Shown here in pieces: positions 17,473 through 26,545 of a stretch of DNA of 64,000 nt. Position 1 is the stretch's first letter. Every line of letters starts with the position of its first letter. The DNA is from Saccharibacillus brassicae (GTDB lineage: Bacteria; Bacillota; Bacilli; Paenibacillales; Paenibacillaceae). Location: NCBI RefSeq assembly GCF_006542275.1, contig NZ_CP041217.1, positions 744,001-808,000 of the forward strand, in the 5' to 3' direction. The position numbers and the translations under genes are program-made. The notes under the pieces were generated by a model. That model was given only the letters and a program-made list of their open reading frames with translations. It was not told where the DNA came from and made no database searches.

Positions 17473-18653
17473 TCGACTTCGCCTCCTTCCGGCTGTTCCC
17501 GTTCGTCGGCGGCCAATTCCATAAAGAGCGAGATCAGCGCGTCGTCCGGCTCCGCTCCGCCGGTCTGCCGGCGATAGAACGTCTTGAACAATTCGTGCAT
17601 CGGCAGCCGTACCCGTTCTTCCGGCATATCGATCTGCTCCAGCTGCGGATAGACGGGCCTAATATGCACGAGCCCGTCGCATGCCCGCCGCAGCGCCTGG
17701 ATCTCGCCCAGCGCCATCGCTTCGGTCAGCGTGATGCGCAGGTCGATAAACGCGCCGGCATCGCGGCCTTCATCCAGCCAGGATTGGACCTGCGCCAGAC
17801 CTTCCTTGGCGTTCCATTCCACCAACGGACGTCCGCAGGACAAATAGATCTCCTGCAGCTTCGGTGCGCTGCCCGGTTCGATCTCCATCAGCATGACCGA
17901 CTTGGTCTGCCCCGCTTCCGAAAAGCTGTACGCGATCGGCGAACCGCTGTAGCGAATAATCGCGTCGCCTTTGACCGCCTGCGGACGATGCAGATGGCCA
18001 AGCGCCGTATACTGCGCGCCGCACGACAGCGCCGACGGATCGACCGTGTAGGCGCCGCCGACCTGAATCGGACGTTCCGAATCGGATTCCAGCCCGCCAA
18101 GCACGTAAATATGGCTCATCGCCAGATTGACGGTGCTCGGCGAGAATTCTTCGGCCAGCTTGCGCATCAGCAGGCCGACCCGTTCGCTGTACGCTTTGCG
18201 CAGCAAGTTTTCGTCGGTGCCGTCAATCGTCAACAGCTCGTTGAGCCGGGCTTCCGACGGATACGGCAGCGCCGCGATCACGGCCTGTTCGCCTGTTCTC
18301 GGCACGTTCAGCTTCAGCGCCCGTTCAGTCGGCAGGCCGACAAGCGAAATGCCGCTGCCTTTTACAAGCGGACGCACGGACGCTACCCGTTCCGGATGAT
18401 CGTGATTGCCCGCGATCGCAGCCAGCAGACAACCTTCCGCCCGAATCCGGGCCGCGCTTTCGTAGAAAAGCTGCTCCGCCGCCGCAGGCGGGTTGACCGT
18501 ATCGTAGACGTCTCCCGCCATCAGTATCAAATCGACCTTTTCCCGCCGCACGATCCCGACGAGTTCGTCCATAAATTTTTCCTGTTCTTCGAAGCGGCTC
18601 CGGCCTTCCAGGGTTTTCCCCAGATGCCAGTCCGCCGTATGCAGCACGCGCAT
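17469..18653 (-). CDS. sbcD: SbcD/Mre11-type exonuclease subunit
   Basis: Metallophosphoesterase nuclease partner of SbcC. The start chosen at 18653 (MRVLHTADWHLGK, RBS GGGAGGAG) gives 394 residues; a longer frame upstream runs back across addA sequence and is rejected. Metal-binding motifs are visible in order: HTADWHLGK (5-13), MAGDVYDTVN, AGNHDHPER and ALGHLHRPQ. The gap to addA is 65 bases and it overlaps sbcC by four, so the four repair genes are probably one transcript. Confidence 0.96.
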   Translation of the reverse strand: MRVLHTADWHLGKTLEGRSRFEEQEKFMDELVGIVRREKVDLILMAGDVYDTVNPPAAAEQLFYESAARIRAEGCLLAAIAGNHDHPERVASVRPLVKGSGISLVGLPTERALKLNVPRTGEQAVIAALPYPSEARLNELLTIDGTDENLLRKAYSERVGLLMRKLAEEFSPSTVNLAMSHIYVLGGLESDSERPIQVGGAYTVDPSALSCGAQYTALGHLHRPQAVKGDAIIRYSGSPIAYSFSEAGQTKSVMLMEIEPGSAPKLQEIYLSCGRPLVEWNAKEGLAQVQSWLDEGRDAGAFIDLRITLTEAMALGEIQALRRACDGLVHIRPVYPQLEQIDMPEERVRLPMHELFKTFYRRQTGGAEPDDALISLFMELAADEREQPEGGEVE

Positions 18654-18718
18654 CGTTGGAGCTCCTCCCGTGACGGCTTCCAAGCCGTTCTGTCTATGTG
18701 TCAACCGATCCGGCAGCG

Positions 18719-21700
18719 CTACAAGCGAACGCCCTGACCTCCATCGAAAAAGTACAGCCATTTCTCGTGCACCGGCTCGCCGAGCATGTCTTCGACGGCC
18801 CGGGCGTAAAAGTCGAGCTGGAACCGGTAATGGTCGGCCAGCTCTTCGATACCCCGTCCGGGCTTGATCCGGTCGGTCTTGTAATCGAGCAGGATCAGCT
18901 TGCCGTCTTCCCGGAACAGGCAGTCCAGCACGCCCTGCACGAGCACCCGCTCTCCCGGCAACCTTTCCAGCCGGATCCGGCGCGCGCCGTTCGCGCTTGG
19001 CCGCGCGTCTTCCGATTCCGGAATGCCGGCGGCGCCTCCGTAAACGGGCAGCACCAGCGAACCCAGCTCCTCGTCCGCGCCGACGCCCGTGCTGAACGGC
19101 TGTTCGCGGCGAAGCCATTCCGCCGAGACGGCCCGGCTGCCGATATCGCTGCGGATAAAGCCGGCGACGTCGCCGGCCTGCACCGTATCGGCTTCCGCCT
19201 GCAGCAGGATGTTTTTGCGAACGAGTTCGGCCAGCGTCTCGGTTACTTCGCGCTCGCCGGTATCGGCATGCAGCGGCAGATGCTGCATGAGCGTATGGTA
19301 CGCGGTTCCCCGTTCGGCTCCGGTCAAGCTGCGCCGTTCCATGAAGCGCGGACGCCGCAGCTGCAGCGTCGTGCCTCCGGCCGGCCCGGCGGAGCGGTCC
19401 GTATCGCCGGGCGTCTGATCGCCCTGCGGCGCGGAGCCTGCTTCGCGCTCGTCGACTTCGCTGCCATATCCCGCCAGCAGGCGCGCCGCTTCCAGCGCGT
19501 CGGCGGCCGGATAATCGTCTCCCGCGAAGCGGGACTTGATTTCGGTGACCGACGTTTTGGCCGCGGCCATGCCCGACGCTTCATGCGGATAACGCCACGC
19601 GAACCGCTCGGCGAACCTGGAGCGCTCGCCCTGATCGCCCGCGGACTCGCCGGCGATCAGCGCTTTGAGGCGCTGAATCCGCTCGGCGTACAGCTCTTCC
19701 CCGTCGCGTTCGGCGGCCGATTCCGCATCGCCGGACCGGACGGAGAACGTCCAGCCGTGTCCGGCGAAGGCATCGTCGGGCAGCAGCGATGCGTCCGACA
19801 AGCCGCGCAGCTCTGCCGCTCCCGGCTCGAAGATCAGCGCCGGCCCGATCCAGTCCATGTACGAGCGGGCTTTGGCGAGCGTATAATCGGCGATCCCTTC
19901 CGCTCCTCCGGCCGCCTGCATCCAGGAGTAGATGCGGGCGGGCAGGTCTTTGACCGAAGCGGCGAGGATCATCTTGTCGCGCGGGCGCGTCAGCGCCACG
20001 TAGAGCACGCGCATCTCTTCCGCCAGCAGTTCCATCTGCATCCGCCGGCGAATGGCGAGCGCGGGAAGCGTCGGATAACCGACCCGGCTCTCTTCGTCGA
20101 CGAACCGCGGGCCGAAGCCCAGTTCCTTATGCGTCATAAAGGAAGCGTTCAGATCCTGCATATTGAAATTTTTGGACAGCCCGGCGATGAAGACGACCGG
20201 GAACTCCAACCCTTTGCTTTTGTGGATCGTCATGACGCGCACCGAATCGTGCAGCGCTTCGGCGGGCGCTTCGGCCAGATCGCCGCCGTTTTCCTTGAGC
20301 CGTTCGACGAAGCGCAGGAAGCGGAACAACCCTTGCGCCGAAGTCGATTTTTCGAACTGTACCGCCCGGTTATGCAGCGCCAGCAGATTGGCCCGGCGCT
20401 GCGCTCCGCCCGGCAGACCCGACGCCCAGTCGGCATAGCCGGTCTCGCGGTACAGCGTGCGAATCAGTTCGCTGAGTTCCCCGCTTCGCGCGAGAGCCCG
20501 CCAGCGTTCAAGCGAAGCGAGGAACTGCCGCAGCGTGCCGGCAAGCTCCGCATCGCCGGATGCTTCGCCGGGCAGGGAACCTGCCGACGCCGCGTCGGAA
20601 CGCTCCGCCGAAGATCCGCCGCTTTCCTGCGGGATCTCCGCGTCCGAGTCGGTCCCGGCCGCTGCGCGGACCGCGTCGTAGAACGACAGCCGCGGGCCGT
20701 GCAGCCGAATCCGCGCCAGCTGGTCTTCGTTCAATCCGACGATCGGCGAACGCAGCACCGAAGCGAGCGGAATGTCCTGCTGGGGATTGTCGATGATGTT
20801 GAGCAGCGACATGACGATCTCGACTTCGGTCGCGTCGAAATACCCCCGCGCCGCATCGCCGATCGCCGGAATGCCGGCCAGCCGCAGCTCCTCGATCATC
20901 AGCGGCGCCCACGCGCTCACCGCGCGCAGCAGGATGACCATGTCGCCGTAGGCCGCCGGACGCAGTCCGCCCGCGCCTTTGTCGTAGATCATCAGCGGCG
21001 CATGTCCTTCGGCCTGTCCGGTCAGTTCGTGAATGCGCGCGGCGATCGCGCGTGCTTCGAGGCGCGCCGTCTCGATCTCCGCCGCTTCCGCGGCAAGGGC
21101 GCTTTCGCTGTCCGCCGCTTCGCCGCCATCCGCTCCGTCCGCGGCGTTTGCGCGTTCGATCAGCATCAGTTCCGGCGCGTATTCGTCATGCTGCGCCGCC
21201 GGGTACGACAAAGCGCCGTACGCCAGTTCGGCCCGCTCGTCGTATTCGATCTCCGCCACCCGCTGATTCATGATGCGGCGGAAAATACCGTTGACCGCTT
21301 CCACCACTTCATTCCGGCTGCGGAAATTGCGCGCCAGATCCACGCGCAGCCCGCCGTCCGAAAAATCGCTGCCGTAAGCGCGGTATTTATGCAGGAACAG
21401 TCCCGGTTCCGCCAGACGGAACCGGTAGATGCTCTGCTTGACGTCGCCGACCATGAAGCGGTTGCCGGCTCCTTCGCGCGCGATCAGCAAGACGATCTCT
21501 TCCTGGACCGAATTCATGTCCTGGTATTCGTCGAGCAGCACTTCGTCGAAGCGCTCCCGGTATTCCAGCGCGGCCGCCGACGGAACCGGGCGTCCCGGCT
21601 CGGAAGCGGGATCGCGCAGGATACGCAGGCAGTAATGCTCCAGGTCGGAGAAATCGACCATCCCTCTCGCCTTTTTGGCTTTGGCGTACCGTTCGCCGAA

Positions 21701-22777
21701 TTCGATCGTCAGTTCGGCCAGTTCTTCCATCAGCGGGGCGGCTTCGTGCAGTTCCGCCAGAAATGTTTCGGGCGGACGGCCGAAATAGAAGTCCCGGATC
21801 CGTCCCAGGTCTTTTTTGGCCGCATCCCGCAGATCTTTGACCTGCTTCTGAAGTTCGGGGTCGTATTGGTCTTTGGCGCTGACCCGCTTGAGCGTGACGA
21901 ACGCAAGCGACTCGAAGTGCGCGTACAACTTCGGCCACGGTTCCTGCTCCGCGGCGGCGCGCAGCCGGCGCATCTGCTCAAGGTCGCTTTGCAGCGCTTC
22001 GGCGTAAGGGACCGGTCCGCCCGGCAGCGAGCAAAGGTCGAACGCCCGCAGCAGCAAGTTTTCCGTACCCGCAAGTTCCATCCGGGCATCGGCCGCAAGG
22101 CTCGCCGCCCAGATCGTCTCGCCGAGCGCCTCCGGATCGGAGACGCGGAAATCGGCGGCGGACTGCCGCAGCCAGTTCTCGGGCCACGGATGGCTGCGCG
22201 CAAAATCGTACAACCGCTGCACGAGCGCAAACGCCGGATCGTCGGAACGTTCGCCGCCGAACCAGTCGATCAACCGCCGGAACGTGGCACCGTTTTGTTC
22301 CAGCGCGTACTTTTCTTCGAACAGTTCTTCCAGCGTCTCCTGGCGCATCATCTTGCTCTCGTGCTCGTTCGCGATCCGGAAGCCCGGATCGAGCGGGATC
22401 AGCGTGTAATGACGGCGGATCACTTCGAGGCAGAACGAATGCAGCGTCGTGATCGACGCCTGCCCGAGCAGCGACAGCTGGCGGCGCAGATGTTCATCCT
22501 GCGGATTCGCCGCCAGTTCCTTGTTCAGGGCGTCGCGAATCCGCTGGCGCATCTCCGACGCCGCCGCTTTGGTAAAGGTGGCAATAAGCATCCGGTCGAC
22601 GCCGGTTCCTCCGGCGGGATCGGTCACTTTGCGGATGATCCGTTCGACCAATACCGCCGTTTTGCCCGAACCGGCCGCCGCGGCAACCAGCATGTTGCCG
22701 CCGGAAGCGGCGATCGCCGTCCATTGATCGTCGCTCCATTGGCTGCCTTCCGGCTTGTCGGCAATGTTTATGACCAT
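18719..22777 (-). CDS. addA: ATP-dependent helicase/nuclease subunit A
   Basis: UvrD-like helicase and nuclease subunit of AddAB, the Firmicute RecBCD counterpart that resects double-strand breaks up to Chi. The 1352 residues show Walker A AAAGSGKTAVLVER near 31-44, VGDVKQSIYRFR (helicase motif near 445), LTRPRDKMIL near 930 and a C-terminal nuclease motif LILLDYKTD near 1297. The ATG follows the addB stop with no gap. It is longer than B. subtilis AddA (1232), consistent with several Ala/Glu/Ser-rich loops such as the one near 545-560. Confidence 0.97.
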   Translation of the reverse strand: MVINIADKPEGSQWSDDQWTAIAASGGNMLVAAAAGSGKTAVLVERIIRKVTDPAGGTGVDRMLIATFTKAAASEMRQRIRDALNKELAANPQDEHLRRQLSLLGQASITTLHSFCLEVIRRHYTLIPLDPGFRIANEHESKMMRQETLEELFEEKYALEQNGATFRRLIDWFGGERSDDPAFALVQRLYDFARSHPWPENWLRQSAADFRVSDPEALGETIWAASLAADARMELAGTENLLLRAFDLCSLPGGPVPYAEALQSDLEQMRRLRAAAEQEPWPKLYAHFESLAFVTLKRVSAKDQYDPELQKQVKDLRDAAKKDLGRIRDFYFGRPPETFLAELHEAAPLMEELAELTIEFGERYAKAKKARGMVDFSDLEHYCLRILRDPASEPGRPVPSAAALEYRERFDEVLLDEYQDMNSVQEEIVLLIAREGAGNRFMVGDVKQSIYRFRLAEPGLFLHKYRAYGSDFSDGGLRVDLARNFRSRNEVVEAVNGIFRRIMNQRVAEIEYDERAELAYGALSYPAAQHDEYAPELMLIERANAADGADGGEAADSESALAAEAAEIETARLEARAIAARIHELTGQAEGHAPLMIYDKGAGGLRPAAYGDMVILLRAVSAWAPLMIEELRLAGIPAIGDAARGYFDATEVEIVMSLLNIIDNPQQDIPLASVLRSPIVGLNEDQLARIRLHGPRLSFYDAVRAAAGTDSDAEIPQESGGSSAERSDAASAGSLPGEASGDAELAGTLRQFLASLERWRALARSGELSELIRTLYRETGYADWASGLPGGAQRRANLLALHNRAVQFEKSTSAQGLFRFLRFVERLKENGGDLAEAPAEALHDSVRVMTIHKSKGLEFPVVFIAGLSKNFNMQDLNASFMTHKELGFGPRFVDEESRVGYPTLPALAIRRRMQMELLAEEMRVLYVALTRPRDKMILAASVKDLPARIYSWMQAAGGAEGIADYTLAKARSYMDWIGPALIFEPGAAELRGLSDASLLPDDAFAGHGWTFSVRSGDAESAAERDGEELYAERIQRLKALIAGESAGDQGERSRFAERFAWRYPHEASGMAAAKTSVTEIKSRFAGDDYPAADALEAARLLAGYGSEVDEREAGSAPQGDQTPGDTDRSAGPAGGTTLQLRRPRFMERRSLTGAERGTAYHTLMQHLPLHADTGEREVTETLAELVRKNILLQAEADTVQAGDVAGFIRSDIGSRAVSAEWLRREQPFSTGVGADEELGSLVLPVYGGAAGIPESEDARPSANGARRIRLERLPGERVLVQGVLDCLFREDGKLILLDYKTDRIKPGRGIEELADHYRFQLDFYARAVEDMLGEPVHEKWLYFFDGGQGVRL

Positions 22778-25700
22778 TTATCGATTCTCCTCCCTGTAGA
22801 CGTCTCCGTCCGCTTCGCGAAACAGGTCCCAGACCCGGTCGCGTCCCGGTTTGCCCAGATGGTTGTAACCCGAATCGTCCAGGCTCTCATCGAACTGGCA
22901 GACCGAATGGTACGGACAAAAATCGCACGCTTTTTCCTGCTGGATCCGGTACGGACGGGCTTCCGATTCGCCTTCCGTGATCCGTCTGCCGATGCCCGCG
23001 ATATTGCGCCGGACGCCTTTGAGCAGCGATTCCCACTGCTGCGGATCGGCGACGGTCGAGCTGCTGTAGAAGCCGCCGTCTTTTTTGACCGCGACCGGAA
23101 TGACCGGAGACTGGCCGCTCGTCAGGTCGCGGTCCATTTTGGATACGACGTCCGGGTCGGCCAGCACAAGCCCTTTCATCTTGAAGCGCTTGAGCATCTC
23201 CTGCGCCGCTTCCTGGCGCGCCATGCCGTTGGCCGACGTCAGCAGCGGATTCTGCACGTGGAAATAGAGCGTTCCCGCCGGCAGCGCCGGCGCGCCGATC
23301 CAGTCTTCCGCGTGGGTCAGCAGCACGTCCATATAGGTGAGCATCTGCAGCGACAATCCGTAATACACTTCGTGCAGATGCAGCTCCTTGCCGCTCGACT
23401 TGTAATCGATCACGCGCAGCAGCAGCCCGTCTTCGCCTTCGGCCACGTCGACCCGGTCGATCCGGCCCACGATTTCCATCGTGCAGCCGTTGTCCAGCTC
23501 GAACATCAGCGGAGGCAGGTCTTTGCCGGGACCGAAATCGAGTTCGATGCCGAGCGGTTCGAAATCGCCCCGGCGGGCCTGCTCGCCCAAAATGATCGAA
23601 GCCCGGCCGACGATATCCATCAGCTTGCGCGAAATATAGCCGTACCGGCTCGTGCTGAATAGAATCTCGCCCTGCAGCCTCGGCGCGATCTTGTCGACGG
23701 CCGCGCGCGCTTCGGCGAGACATTCCTCGGCTGAAAGCGAGCCCCAGCTGCGGTTCTCCAGTTTGAGCCGCATGGCGATATCGCTCAGCGCCGCATGGAA
23801 CAGCTGCCCGATATCGGGCGCGTTCAACTTGTACAGCTGCCGCTCTTTGAGCTTGAGCCCGTGCGAAGCGAAATGGGAAAACGCGCAGGCCGTAAATTTC
23901 TCCATGCGCGAGACGCTCGAACGCAGCTTGCGGCCGTAGAGCCGCTGGCTCGTCTCCCGCGTCAGCCGGTCCGATTCGTTCGTGTACACGAGCGAAGCCA
24001 GCCGGCTGACGAGCAGCGATTCCCATTCGGGCCGTTCCTGGTAAGCACTCAGCACGTCCCACCACAGCGGATGGATCTCGGTGCCCGCTTTCCACAGCCG
24101 CAGCTGCGACAGCAGATGCGGCAGCGTCGCTTCCGGCCGCGTGACGAAATTCCGGTATTCGGCCGCAGGCAGGCCCGGCAGCGGCAGGGCATTTTCGCGG
24201 CGTTCGCCGATAAACGGGAACGCGGCGCGCAGGTCGAGCGCGATCTCCGACGGCAGCAGCGGCTTGTCTTCGTCGTCGCTGAGCGCGTAGCTCAGCCACA
24301 GCCTGTGCGAAGCGCTGGTCAGCGTATGGTAGACGAGCAGCTTCTCGTCGAGCAGCCGCCGCTCCGAACCCGGCGCGAGTTCCAGCCCGCTTTCGGCCAG
24401 GCGAATCCGCTCCGGTTCGCTCAGCAGCCCGTTTTGCAGCGGGGACAGCGGCACGACGCCGTCGTTGAGGCCGAGCACGAACGCGTACCGGATACCGAGC
24501 GGACGCGTCCGGGTCATATCGCCGAGCAGGACGCGATCGAGCGCCGGAGGCACGAGGCCGAGCGTCAGGCCCGCGATGCCGGTCTCCAGCATGCCCGCGA
24601 ACTGCTCCACGGTCACTTCCTCGGCGTCGATCAGCTCGGCGATCTGGTCGAGCAGATCCATCATCGCTCCCCAGATCTGCCGATGCACGTCCGCCGCCTG
24701 CGGATCGCCCTGCTGCGCCGAGACGTGCGCCATCCGGTCGAGACGCTGCGGCGCTTCGGCCGCGTCCAGCATCCGGTAGACGGCTTCGCACATTTCCCGG
24801 GCCGTACCCGCCCGGTTCAGTTCGCGTTCGAACGCGGCCAGAGGCGCCGTGATGCGGTCGCGGCACGCTTCGAGCCGCTCCATGCGCGCCGCCGATTCCG
24901 CGGCTTCTTCTTCCACTACCGGACGTCCTTCGTCGTCGAGCGACATTTTGGGCGCGTCGCGCCACGGCCGACCGTCCGTCCAGCGCGTGCCGCGTATGCC
25001 CGACGCCAGCACGAAGTTCTCCAGGCGGTCCATATCGTCGCGCGAAATACCGCCTTCCCGCTCTTCCGGCAGCAGCAGGTCGGTCTTCACGCAGCGGAAA
25101 ACGTCTTCGTACCGCCAGCGGTACTGCACGACGTCAAGCGCGCCGCGCACGAATTCGGCGAGCGGATGATGCAGCACGTTTTTGCGGCGGTCGGTGAACA
25201 CCGGAATGCCGTATTCTTCGAACACCGGCGCCAGCACCGACTCGTAATCGTCCAAATTACGCACGAAAACGGCCATGTCCCGATAACGCGCCCCATGCTC
25301 CCGCGACAGGCGCAGCATCTCCCGCGCCGCCGCGTCGGCTTCCGCCCGGCGATCGTTGGCGGCGTGCAGCGTGATCGCAGCTTCCCCGTCGGCGTTCAGC
25401 CGTTCGCGTTCGCCGACTTCCCGCGCTCCGCGCCGGCCGCCGCGCAGCTGTTCTTCCAGCGCGGCCAGCAGCGGGCTGCCCGCGAAGCGCGGCAGCGAAC
25501 CCGCTTCGGCTTCTACCGTCTCGCAGCCGCTTCCCGCGCCTTCGGCCAGCTTGCACAGCTTCCGGTAAGTCGAAGCGGTCTGGTGGAACAGATCCAGGTC
25601 GTCCGGTCGTTCCCCGCCGTCGTACGGCCGGTCGAGCGTCAGCGAACACACGACGGACTCCGCCGTCCCGAGCAGCCCCGCGATCACTTCGTATTCGCGC

Positions 25701-26338
25701 GGTGTGAATCCGTAAAATCCGTCGATCCATACCTGCGCCCCGCGCACGAGCGACGATTCCCCCAACTGCTCCGCCAGGCGGATCAGCGTATCTTCCGAAT
25801 CGACGTACAACTCGGACAGCTTGCTCTCAAAATCCCGGTATACCGGCAGCGCGTCTTCGAGCTTCTCGCGCAGCAGCGGCGAATGGCCGGCCGACACGAG
25901 GTCCTGCATATGCTGCTCCAGCACGGCCGAATCGATTTTGTACCGTTTCAGTTCCGTGTACAAATCGTTCAATTTGGCGATAAATCCCGGCTGCTCGCTC
26001 GACGCGCCGAACAGCCGCAGATCGCCGCGGCGCTCCCGGAGCAGCCGGTACAGCAGCATCCGCTTGCCTTCGTCGCCGATCGCCGTCAGCGCGGAACCGC
26101 CCGTCTCCTGCATGACGCGGTACGCGAGGCGGTGGAAACTGAGCACCTGGGCACGCAGGCTTCCCCCGCCTTCCTTGCCGGCAAACAGCGCGTATTCCGT
26201 CTGGAACGTCGACTGTTCCGGCACGATCAGCAGCAGCGGCGGGCCCAGCGGGTCTTGTTGCATTTTCGCGCGAATCTCGTCCAGAATCCGGCTGGTTTTG
26301 CCGCTTCCGGAACGTCCGAGCCTAATCTGTAAAGTCAT
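22778..26338 (-). CDS. addB: ATP-dependent helicase/deoxyribonuclease subunit B
   Basis: AddB contributes a nuclease domain, an iron-sulfur cluster and Chi recognition to AddAB. The 1186 residues carry Walker A GRSGSGKTSRI (8-18), the nuclease motif LRVIDYKSSGKE near 985, and the C-terminal cluster cysteines CDFCPYHSVC (about 1144-1153), which pair with a distal Cys in FTACAFSHF near 805. RBS AAGGAGG precedes the ATG. It heads the repair operon; a LexA-like palindrome and a TATACT -10 lie upstream. Confidence 0.97.
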   Translation of the reverse strand: MTLQIRLGRSGSGKTSRILDEIRAKMQQDPLGPPLLLIVPEQSTFQTEYALFAGKEGGGSLRAQVLSFHRLAYRVMQETGGSALTAIGDEGKRMLLYRLLRERRGDLRLFGASSEQPGFIAKLNDLYTELKRYKIDSAVLEQHMQDLVSAGHSPLLREKLEDALPVYRDFESKLSELYVDSEDTLIRLAEQLGESSLVRGAQVWIDGFYGFTPREYEVIAGLLGTAESVVCSLTLDRPYDGGERPDDLDLFHQTASTYRKLCKLAEGAGSGCETVEAEAGSLPRFAGSPLLAALEEQLRGGRRGAREVGERERLNADGEAAITLHAANDRRAEADAAAREMLRLSREHGARYRDMAVFVRNLDDYESVLAPVFEEYGIPVFTDRRKNVLHHPLAEFVRGALDVVQYRWRYEDVFRCVKTDLLLPEEREGGISRDDMDRLENFVLASGIRGTRWTDGRPWRDAPKMSLDDEGRPVVEEEAAESAARMERLEACRDRITAPLAAFERELNRAGTAREMCEAVYRMLDAAEAPQRLDRMAHVSAQQGDPQAADVHRQIWGAMMDLLDQIAELIDAEEVTVEQFAGMLETGIAGLTLGLVPPALDRVLLGDMTRTRPLGIRYAFVLGLNDGVVPLSPLQNGLLSEPERIRLAESGLELAPGSERRLLDEKLLVYHTLTSASHRLWLSYALSDDEDKPLLPSEIALDLRAAFPFIGERRENALPLPGLPAAEYRNFVTRPEATLPHLLSQLRLWKAGTEIHPLWWDVLSAYQERPEWESLLVSRLASLVYTNESDRLTRETSQRLYGRKLRSSVSRMEKFTACAFSHFASHGLKLKERQLYKLNAPDIGQLFHAALSDIAMRLKLENRSWGSLSAEECLAEARAAVDKIAPRLQGEILFSTSRYGYISRKLMDIVGRASIILGEQARRGDFEPLGIELDFGPGKDLPPLMFELDNGCTMEIVGRIDRVDVAEGEDGLLLRVIDYKSSGKELHLHEVYYGLSLQMLTYMDVLLTHAEDWIGAPALPAGTLYFHVQNPLLTSANGMARQEAAQEMLKRFKMKGLVLADPDVVSKMDRDLTSGQSPVIPVAVKKDGGFYSSSTVADPQQWESLLKGVRRNIAGIGRRITEGESEARPYRIQQEKACDFCPYHSVCQFDESLDDSGYNHLGKPGRDRVWDLFREADGDVYREENR

Positions 26339-26387
26339 CGGCCGACGGCCTCCTTGTTCTGCAATCTCGTATTCAGCTTCTTCTTAT

Positions 26388-26437
26388 AGTATACCGCATC
26401 GCGCGGCAGAAAAACAGAAAACGGGAACAAACGTTCC
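26388..26437 (-). promoter_or_regulatory. addB promoter region with a LexA-like box
   Basis: TATACT (26388-26393) is a likely -10 without a good -35. About 30 bases upstream lies the palindrome GGAACGTTTGTTCC (26424-26437, minus strand). It contains the GAAC-N4-GTTC core of Gram-positive LexA (DinR) boxes. Confidence 0.45.
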
Positions 26438-26460
26438 GAACCCTTTTGCCGCCCTGCGCA

Positions 26461-26496
26461 AAAAGCCCGCGTTTCGCCGACAGCGAAACGCGGGCC
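26461..26496 (-). terminator. Terminator of the rlmI-like gene
   Basis: Perfect stem GCCCGCGTTTCGC / GCGAAACGCGGGC, followed on the minus strand by TTTTTGCG. Confidence 0.9.
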
Positions 26497-26545
26497 CTGC
26501 CCGGGCTACCTTTTGAATAAATCGAACCGAACGCGGATCGGACGT

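Noticed and set aside
17469-19118. Longer sbcD frame with 155 extra N-terminal residues
   Set aside because: The extension overlaps addA in another frame. The conserved start MRVLHTADWH with a strong RBS lies at 18653.
18698-23662. Open frame of 1654 codons on the plus strand opposite addA and addB
   Set aside because: It is the antisense shadow of two well-conserved genes, favoured by GC-rich codon use. It has no RBS and its Arg/His/Phe-rich composition matches no family. The same applies to the long plus-strand frames opposite pgpH, sbcC, comEC, dnaK and leuS.
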